From UBA668 sp049318165 (lineage in GTDB: Bacteria > Actinomycetota > Acidimicrobiia > Acidimicrobiales > Ilumatobacteraceae), in NCBI GenBank assembly GCA_049318165.1, contig JBMOGW010000115.1:1-11194 (forward strand): a stretch of 11,194 nucleotides of DNA, given 5' to 3'. A model generated the notes under the pieces. The model worked only from the letters and a program-made list of their open reading frames with translations, was not told the origin of the DNA and did not search any database. Both the position numbers and the translations under genes were made by a program. Within the stretch, counting starts at the first letter, position 1; each line of letters opens with the position of its first letter. Shown in pieces: positions 7,201-11,194 of this stretch.

Positions 7201-7291
7201 CGTGCTCCGGTGGCGCTGCGTCGACGGGCGTCAGCGGCAGCGTGACCGCTGCGGTGCCGGCCACGACCGCGAGCGCGACGAGATGGCGCAT
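4238..7291 (-). CDS. Secreted subtilisin-like (S8) serine protease with C-terminal beta-domain triplet
   Basis: This protein has 1017 residues. A signal peptide (MRHLVALAVVAGTAAVTLPL..., likely cut after VDA at 24-26) is followed by an I9-like pro-region (about 60-122). The catalytic domain (about 160-610) has an intact triad: D175 in VGIIDYFD, H226 in YVHGVAVAE and S563 in SGTSSASP, with oxyanion Asn307 in NSAGND. The gap from N307 to S563 is much longer than in plain subtilisin and holds a beta-rich insert (about 330-475). Cys pairs 198/207 and 352/435 could form disulfides. After a P/A-rich linker (614-636) come three repeats of about 118 residues. There is no transmembrane anchor or LPXTG motif. 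ATG 7291 was chosen because the signal peptide begins there; GTG 7297 is possible. It is the second gene of a minus-strand operon, 13 bp after the small acidic protein gene. The substrate is unknown. Confidence 0.93.
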   Translation of the reverse strand: MRHLVALAVVAGTAAVTLPLTPVDAAPPEHAVERHLHDPRLEHEIEIARGRLARAEGRSAVPTVLAEVLTADTATVARRTRMLGGEVQGIVDGALVQVRVPVTAVEVLASLDVVTDMQYPRLAGRVPEASGRPTSAPRPQATSTGVVAEQVATTNAAAWHAAGITGSGVKVGIIDYFDLDRWDALEHGPLPDSTRQFCRDSVGQGLCAIDGTIRRGLSGGDDAYVHGVAVAEVVHDMAPDAQLYLASVATTADLQAAINWFAARGVRILNRSLGSAYDGPGDGTGPLAGVVNAAARKGMVWFNSAGNDAEDAYLVRTVASTTSSGGGSYVNFNDGRLGPTPDTWLRVTSNGCFFMDGVRWANDWRLPASQRTDYAIEFWEPRTMMATSPHANPTTAQVRPIDLGDQSGTGAGRNVIDAPQARGAAPLEAPDVRVCPSVLQLDGRYSTFIRIRRNAATPVGATRDRVEVAIAGSAALEQGLSDRRGSAAKPVVDSRSPALVAVGAVDRLPQFRSVSTDPRSIAWYSSQGPTSDGRVKPDLASYSGMTSQTYAAAGQGPTFSGTSSASPTAAGIAALVLQAQLATPGAPLAALVRHFAVDRGPRGDDNAYGAGLTALPPPPSAGAAATPGHYQAAPAPTRVLDTRRATHIGPSSLVGPYRTQSVIDLKVLGTGGVPTTGVTAVALNITSVGSRTAGYVQALPTLRAAVGGTSTLNITSAGKAIANFAIVPVGSGGRISLYLQAGGDAVIDVAGWFTTAGVDPSTGVAGAGRLVPLDVPEHWASTDVVAGRTSVLARPATTAVPAGASVQALVLEVSAARSTADGYVRLFPTGSSVSAFTHSNLNFARGRPATNLAIVPVGSGGRVSMFVYGNPRDRVTLHVDVVGWITSSSAASSPDGTFVPVSPFRAFDSRDTTAFAARETRTVVVAQGPVPVTASAIAANVTVTGVAATGMLQLRPGPAPTSPVRTVTFVAGQTVAAGAVSGVVRGAAATTVNVSLQRAGHAIIDITGYFVGPPSIT
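4256..4606 (-). repeat. Subtilase C-terminal beta domain, repeat 3
   Basis: This encodes residues about 896-1012 and is the most diverged copy. FVPVSPFRAFDSRDT replaces RVLDTR, the VPVGSGGR loop is lost (SGVVRGAAATTVNVSLQ), and it closes with AIIDITGYF seven residues before the C terminus. Confidence 0.65.
4634..4990 (-). repeat. Subtilase C-terminal beta domain, repeat 2
   Basis: This encodes residues about 768-886. It aligns with repeat 1 through LVLEVSAARSTADGYVRLFP, SNLNFARGRPATNLAIVPVG, SGGRVSMFVYG and VDVVGWI. The opening RVLDTR has drifted to RLVPLDV. The NLAIVPVGSGGR segment is almost identical to repeat 1 (NFAIVPVGSGGR) and is conserved at DNA level too. Confidence 0.7.
5030..5386 (-). 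repeat. Subtilase C-terminal beta domain, repeat 1
   Basis: This encodes residues about 636-754. It opens with TRVLDTR, contains AVALNITSVGSRTAGYVQALP, and then STLNITSAGKAIANFAIVPV and GSGGRISLYLQ. It closes with AVIDVAGWF. It is the best-preserved copy of the domain type seen repeatedly in secreted proteins of Acidimicrobiia. The role is not established; surface or polysaccharide binding is a guess. Confidence 0.7.
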
Positions 7292-7304
7292 GGTGCGCAC
7301 CGGG

Positions 7305-7709
7305 TCAGGCGTCCTTCGGCGGAGGCGGCGGCGCCCACACGTGCGAGCCGTCGTCGAGCGGGATGCGGATGCCGTCCTTGTCGATGTCGGTCGGGTCGGC
7401 CGCGGCATCGACCACCACCGGCGCCTCTTCCTTCGGCTTGCGTCCCAACGCGATGTCGACACCGAACAGGCCGGCGGCGAGCACGGCGCCCGCCGTACCG
7501 TGACGGCGGCGAGCGGTGCCCACGGGATCGCTCACGGGCGGGAGCGGCTCGACGTCGTCCGGCTCTGCGGCGAGCACCGCTGCCTGCGCGGCGTCGATCG
7601 CTTCGTCATCGAGCCCGGCGTCGAGTTCGGCGAGATCGGCGTCGAGACGGCCGAGTTCGTCGTCGGTCCACTCGCCGTTGTCGGCGTCGCGCGTATCGTC
7701 GTCGGGCAC
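7305..7709 (-). CDS. Small acidic hypothetical protein, first gene of protease operon
   Basis: I do not recognise a named family in this 134-residue protein. The first 65 residues are very acidic and probably partly helical (repeated D/E with A/L at 18-50). A basic patch R67-R-R-H70 precedes a weakly hydrophobic stretch (71-88, GTAGAVLAAGLFGVDIAL), which could be a single membrane segment but contains an Asp. The tail holds DPTDIDKDGIRIPLDD, with a D108-x-D110-x-D112-G calcium-loop-like pattern, and ends WAPPPPPKDA. The start is GTG 7709, with TAGCGT six bases upstream, fitting a leaderless mRNA. It precedes the secreted S8 protease gene by 13 bp, so an accessory or membrane-linked role is conceivable but unproven. 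That it is a real gene is supported by its promoter, its operon position and biased composition. Confidence 0.72.
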   Translation of the reverse strand: MPDDDTRDADNGEWTDDELGRLDADLAELDAGLDDEAIDAAQAAVLAAEPDDVEPLPPVSDPVGTARRRHGTAGAVLAAGLFGVDIALGRKPKEEAPVVVDAAADPTDIDKDGIRIPLDDGSHVWAPPPPPKDA

Positions 7710-7715
7710 ACCTGC

Positions 7716-7721
7716 ACGCTA
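7716..7721 (-). promoter_or_regulatory. -10 box TAGCGT, leaderless promoter of protease operon
   Basis: On the minus strand TAGCGT matches TANNNT and ends six bases before the GTG at 7709. It is the only promoter-like site seen for the three-gene run down to 3705. Confidence 0.6.
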
Positions 7722-7767
7722 CCGAGGTACGGCGCCGGGTATCGCGCGCCCCGCCGTCTGCACCGTT

Positions 7768-7773
7768 TACGAT
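7768..7773 (+). promoter_or_regulatory. -10 box TACGAT, leaderless start for glycosylase gene
   Basis: TACGAT matches TANNNT and ends seven bases before ATG 7781. It is divergent from the 7709 promoter, with about 47 bp between the two -10 boxes. The ATG at 7772 lies inside this box and cannot be the start if the box is real. Confidence 0.6.
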
Positions 7774-7780
7774 GGGGCGG

Positions 7781-8680
7781 ATGCCTGAGGGCGACACGAT
7801 TCACCGTACGGCCGCAGCCTTGCGGACCGCCTTGGTGGGGAAGCCGGTCGTGCGATTCGACGCTCCCCGGCTCGTCGGACCCCGCCCGCAGCTCGGACGG
7901 GTGATCGAGTTCGTCGAGAGCCACGGCAAGCACCTCGAGATCCTCTGGGACGACGGTCTCGTGCTGCACACGCACATGCGCATGTCCGGCTCGTGGCACC
8001 TCTATCGCACGGGTGAGCGGTGGCGGAAGCCCGACCATCAGATGCGGGTGGCGATCGAGGTGGAGGACTGGGTGGCGGTGTGCTTCAACGCTCCGGTCGT
8101 CGAGACGTTCCGCGAGTTCGACATGCATCGTCACCCCGGTTTCGGTCGCCTCGGGCCCGACCTGTGCACCGCACCGGTCGCGGAGCTGGAGGAGTGCGCG
8201 CGCCGCATCTACGACTACGCCGAACCGACGATGCCGATCGCCGAGGTGCTGCTCGATCAGCACGTCGCGTGTGGCGTCGGCAACGTGTACCGCAGCGAGG
8301 TGCTGTGGGCGTGCGATCTGAGTCCGTTCGCCGAGGTGCAGTGGTTGCACCCCGCGGACTGCGTCGCCGTCATCCAGTCCGCGGCACGGATGTTGCGCGC
8401 CAACCTCAGCACCACGCAGCGGGTGACCCAGCCGCACATCCCCGGCGGTCTTGCCGTTTACGGCCGCAACGGCCAACGCTGTGCTCGCTGCGGCGACACC
8501 GTCAACGTGAAGCGGGTCGGCCAGCACGCGCGCCTCGTCTACTGGTGCCCCGGCTGCCAGGTGAAGCACGCGCCCGAGCGCGACATCACGCCGATGAACA
8601 TCGAGCGGGAGATGGACCCGCACCCCGCCGCGGCGAAGTTCCTCGCCGAGCTGCCCTGGCGCCGCGACATCGCCGGCTGA
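7781..8680 (+). CDS. nei: Fpg/Nei-family DNA glycosylase/AP lyase (endonuclease VIII-like)
   Basis: This is a 299-residue base-excision-repair enzyme of the formamidopyrimidine-DNA glycosylase/endonuclease VIII family, which removes oxidised bases and cleaves the abasic strand. The N terminus MPEGDTIHRTA supplies catalytic Pro2 and Glu3, and MPEGDT is typical of the actinobacterial Nei branch rather than MutM (MPELPE). K50 in ESHGKHL is the conserved DNA-binding lysine, and the LHTHMRMSG block is at 62-70. The helix-two-turn-helix region is near 155-175 (VACGVGNVYRSEVLW, N168). A C-terminal zinc finger has C234-x2-C237 and C256-x2-C259, with R251 likely at the finger tip. All key residues are present. 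ATG 7781 is fixed by the need for Pro2. The gene appears monocistronic, with a leaderless promoter and a hairpin at its stop codon. Confidence 0.94.
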   Translation: MPEGDTIHRTAAALRTALVGKPVVRFDAPRLVGPRPQLGRVIEFVESHGKHLEILWDDGLVLHTHMRMSGSWHLYRTGERWRKPDHQMRVAIEVEDWVAVCFNAPVVETFREFDMHRHPGFGRLGPDLCTAPVAELEECARRIYDYAEPTMPIAEVLLDQHVACGVGNVYRSEVLWACDLSPFAEVQWLHPADCVAVIQSAARMLRANLSTTQRVTQPHIPGGLAVYGRNGQRCARCGDTVNVKRVGQHARLVYWCPGCQVKHAPERDITPMNIEREMDPHPAAAKFLAELPWRRDIAG

Positions 8681-8729
8681 CCCTCCAGAACGAGGGTTTG
8701 ATGTGCCCCGGGGGCGCACGAGACCCTCG
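8680..8729. terminator. Nested hairpins between convergent genes, bidirectional terminator
   Basis: ACCCTC (8680-8685) pairs with GAGGGT (8692-8697) around a 6-nt loop and is followed by TTG. It overlaps the last base of the nei stop codon. CGAGGGT (8691-8697) can instead pair with ACCCTCG (8723-8729), enclosing an imperfect GTGCCCC/GGGGCGCAC stem (8703-8719). The alternatives would give a hairpin for the rightward nei transcript and one for the leftward AAA/TPR transcript. Confidence 0.55.
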
Positions 8730-8762
8730 ATTCGGCTGTGGCCCGGGTGGGGGTCGCGGGTG

Positions 8763-11194
8763 TCAGGCGTGTCGGGTGACCTGGGTGACGACGCGCTGCC
8801 AGCCATCGCCGATGGGGGTGCGGTCGTCGTGCGCCGGATGGGTGTCGCCGGTGACGGCCTGGTAGACGGCGGTGGCCACGGCGGTGGCCACCACGTCGCC
8901 GACACTGACAGCACGGGTGATCGCCGTCTGCGCTGCCTGCGCTGCCTGCGCGGCATCACCCAGCTGCGACCAGGCCCCGGCCGCGGCCACCGCGGCGAAC
9001 ACCTCGTCGAGATACGTGGCCCCGTCGAGCGCGTCCAACGCCTGCGCATGATCGAGCCCCGAAGCGGCGTCGCCGGCCGCGGCGTACGCCAGGGCTGCGA
9101 CCGCGTGCACGAACGGGTGCCCGCCGCTGCGGTCGGCCACCGACTCGACGGCGGCGACGGCTTCCTCCGCCCGCCCGGCCTGCACCAGCGCCATCGCGCG
9201 CACGACGGTGGGCTCCAGGGGGTTGGTGCCGTTCTGGTCGACCTGCGCGATCGCACGGTCGGCCATCGCCAGCGCCACGGATGCGTTGCCACGGTGCATC
9301 GCTGCACCGGCAGCGGCCATCAGGGGGAACGGACCCTGACGACCGGTGTCGGCGAGCGCGATCAGTTCCTCGCTGCTGCGCTGCGAGGCGGCGAACCTGC
9401 CGAGCGCCACCTGTGTGCGCACCAGCGGCGCGGTGGCCTGGATCATGCCGAACCGGTCGTTGAGCCGCTTGAAGCGGCTGCGCGCCTTCTCCGCCAGGTC
9501 GTGCGCTTCCTCCAATCGGCCCTGCCACAGGCGCAGGTCAGCGCGGAGGGTGTCCATCATCCCGGCGGCCCATTCGTCACCGCGCAGCTTGGCCTCGCGG
9601 TGCACGTTGACCGCCAGCGCCTCGGCCTCGTCGAACCGGCGCTCCATGAACTCGATGAACGCGAGCATGCCGTATGCCCAGCCGACACCATTGCGGTCGC
9701 CGAGCTCGGCGTGCGTGGCGACGGCGCGGTCGAGCCGCTCACGGGCCGTCGTCAGGTCGCCCGACATGAAGGCCACCCACGCCCGGTGCTGTTCGACGTA
9801 GGCCATCCCGCGTCGGTCGCCGAGCTCGCGGAACAGGCCGTCGGCCTCGCCGAAGAACCATTCGGCGTCAGCGAGCGAGCCGGTGAACATCTCGATGAAG
9901 CCGCGGTTGCGCAGCGCGTCGGCGAGCAGGTCGGGGCGGTCCACCCTGCGCAGCAGGTCGACCGCGATACCCAGCTCGGTACGCGCCTCGTCCGAACGGT
10001 CGGCCAGGTGCGCCAGCAGTCCACGCAGCCGGTGGGCCTGGGCGAGCATCGCCGGGTCCTCCGTGCGCTGGGCGATCGCCTGCAAGTAGTCGATGTCGGC
10101 GGCGGCCTCGGCGAAGCGCCGTTGTTCGATCTCCGCGGTGGCGCGGATCTGGTGCAACCGCGCCACGTGCGCGTCGTCGGCGCCACTCGCATCCGACAGG
10201 TCGATCGCGCGGGTTGCGTGGCGCACGGCCTGGCGGATGCTGCCGGTCTCGAGCGCTCGTTCGGCGGCGGTGGTGAGCAACCGGACGGCTGTTGCCGGCA
10301 GGTCGTCCGGCAGCCCATCGATGCGGCCCAGTTCGCGGGCCAGTTCCGCTGCACTCGCCGCGTGGTGCGCCAGGTCGTCGATGCCGACGCCCGAGTCCGC
10401 CAACGCCTGCGCCACACCAGCGTGGCGGTAGGCGCGGGCGGCCTTCGTGAGCGTCTGGTACGCCGCGTCGCGTACGGAGTCGCTGCGGAACTCCCAGCGA
10501 CGACCGCGCAGCTCCAGCAGGCCCAGCTCGTCCAGTTCGTGGACGAGCGGCAGCGGGTTCGGCTGGCCGAGCGCAGCAGCGAACTTCTCGAGACCGAGCA
10601 GGTTGCCCGACGTGCCGAGCACGGCGGCGTTCTCCAGCAGTTGGCGTTGCTCGAGCGTCAGCTGGTCGAGGCGGGCGGCGATCAGCGTGCGCAAGGAGTC
10701 GGGGAGCTCGCGGTCCCCGCCGGAGGCGGTGAGCGCGACGAGCTCGATGAGGAACAGCGGGTTGCCGCCGCTGCGGTCGAACAGCTGGTCGAGCAGCGAC
10801 GTGGCCGGGTCCTCGTCGTCGAGCAGCGTGCGCGCCAGGTCGTCGGTCTCGTCGTGGGTGAGTGGGCGCAGGTCGACCGACAGCACCGTCGTGCGGTCCG
10901 ACCGCGGTGGCCATGCCAGGTCGGCGCCGGGCCGGGCGGCGGTGATCAGCACGAACGGCACCCGCCGCAGCGACAGAGCCAACGAGTCGAGCAACTCGAG
11001 CAGGATCGGATCGGCCCAGTGCAGGTCGTCGATGCTCAGCACGATCGGCGCCTTCTGCGCCTTGGCGGCGAGCACCTGGGCAACGGCACGGTGGATCGCG
11101 CTGCGCGCGCTGGCCGGGTCGAGTCGGTCGAGCGGCGACGGGTGACCGAGCAGGTGGCTGAACACGTCGACGAGGTGGTCGAGTTCCGTCGTTG
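8763..11194 (-). CDS. AAA-ATPase/TPR signalling protein, C-terminal part (partial)
   Basis: The reading frame runs off the right edge; 809 residues are visible and the N terminus, including Walker A, is missing. A GTG at 11165 is probably an internal valine. Visible (numbered from the edge): Walker B LSIDDLHWADP (about 52-62), ITAARPG (about 83-89), then SGGNPLFLIELV (about 141-152), as in AAA_16/STAND-type ATPases. FRSDSVRDAAYQTL (about 235-248) resembles the winged-helix block of multidomain class III adenylate cyclases. From about 300 to 780 there are TPR-like helical pairs rich in A/L/R. There is no C-terminal LuxR helix-turn-helix; the protein ends VVTQVTRHA. It could therefore be a cyclase-AAA-TPR protein with the catalytic domain upstream, or a SARP-type ATPase. 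The ligand is unknown. It is convergent with nei. Confidence 0.85.
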   Translation of the reverse strand, partial: TTELDHLVDVFSHLLGHPSPLDRLDPASARSAIHRAVAQVLAAKAQKAPIVLSIDDLHWADPILLELLDSLALSLRRVPFVLITAARPGADLAWPPRSDRTTVLSVDLRPLTHDETDDLARTLLDDEDPATSLLDQLFDRSGGNPLFLIELVALTASGGDRELPDSLRTLIAARLDQLTLEQRQLLENAAVLGTSGNLLGLEKFAAALGQPNPLPLVHELDELGLLELRGRRWEFRSDSVRDAAYQTLTKAARAYRHAGVAQALADSGVGIDDLAHHAASAAELARELGRIDGLPDDLPATAVRLLTTAAERALETGSIRQAVRHATRAIDLSDASGADDAHVARLHQIRATAEIEQRRFAEAAADIDYLQAIAQRTEDPAMLAQAHRLRGLLAHLADRSDEARTELGIAVDLLRRVDRPDLLADALRNRGFIEMFTGSLADAEWFFGEADGLFRELGDRRGMAYVEQHRAWVAFMSGDLTTARERLDRAVATHAELGDRNGVGWAYGMLAFIEFMERRFDEAEALAVNVHREAKLRGDEWAAGMMDTLRADLRLWQGRLEEAHDLAEKARSRFKRLNDRFGMIQATAPLVRTQVALGRFAASQRSSEELIALADTGRQGPFPLMAAAGAAMHRGNASVALAMADRAIAQVDQNGTNPLEPTVVRAMALVQAGRAEEAVAAVESVADRSGGHPFVHAVAALAYAAAGDAASGLDHAQALDALDGATYLDEVFAAVAAAGAWSQLGDAAQAAQAAQTAITRAVSVGDVVATAVATAVYQAVTGDTHPAHDDRTPIGDGWQRVVTQVTRHA
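8928..8954. repeat. Short 9-bp tandem repeat inside the TPR gene
   Basis: CTGCGCTGC occurs twice in tandem, followed by a third unit, CTGCGCGGC. On the minus strand it encodes AAQAAQAAQ in the last TPR region. Being in-frame units, it could vary in copy number without breaking the gene; it is minor. Confidence 0.6.

Noticed and set aside
6587..7780. 5' extension of the glycosylase reading frame upstream of 7781
   Set aside because: It overlaps the protease and acidic-protein genes antisense and is Arg-rich. Fpg/Nei enzymes need Pro2 right after the initiator Met, which fixes the start at 7781.
7532..9307. 591-codon minus-strand open frame spanning nei and the AAA/TPR gene end
   Set aside because: It crosses two well-supported genes in other frames and has the S/R/P-rich composition of a shadow frame.

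Overview
This window is very GC-rich DNA that looks like an actinobacterium, most likely from class Acidimicrobiia (Ilumatobacter-like). Three things point there: a mycothiol-type DinB/MDMPI-fold enzyme, an actinobacterial Nei (MPEGDT...) glycosylase, and a secreted subtilase ending in three copies of the 'R-x-x-D-T/S-R ... D-V/I-x-G-W/Y-F/I' beta domain common in that class. This is recognition from memory, not a search. Coding density is high and no stretch over 300 bases lacks a gene. No tRNA, rRNA, CRISPR array, insertion sequence or prophage gene was seen.

Layout. (1) 1-1170: the end of sucC and all of sucD, the two subunits of succinyl-CoA synthetase (TCA cycle). (2) 1171-3614: a small accessory block. 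It holds a DinB-fold protein (+), a second DinB/MDMPI-fold protein of the TIGR03086 type (-), and a divergent WYL-domain transcription regulator (+). (3) 3705-7709, minus strand: a three-gene operon read from the right, made of a small acidic protein, a large secreted S8 protease and a Nudix-like protein whose start overlaps the protease stop (ATGA). (4) 7781-8680: an Fpg/Nei-family DNA glycosylase. (5) 8763-11194, minus: the C-terminal 809 residues of a large AAA-ATPase/TPR signalling protein that continues past the window.

The regulatory layer is the most interesting part. Five genes share one start architecture: an extended TANNNT-like -10 box ends 6-7 nt before the start codon, which predicts leaderless mRNAs. 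Two of these promoters carry striking operators. Twin copies of a 20-bp palindrome built on GAACTTAAGTTC lie 32 bp apart (about three helical turns) upstream of the first DinB gene. A 10-5-10 inverted repeat sits exactly midway between the divergent DinB/MDMPI gene and the WYL regulator, which suggests that the regulator controls itself and its neighbour.

The two convergent gaps at 1821-1905 and 3615-3704 share a 24-bp near-identical repeat next to the stop codon of each minus-strand gene. This looks like a dispersed intergenic element, possibly linked to termination. A third convergent gap (8681-8762) has a different nested hairpin suited to two-way termination. I see no defence system or other clearly new multi-gene system; the novelty is in these small DNA elements and in the protease operon.
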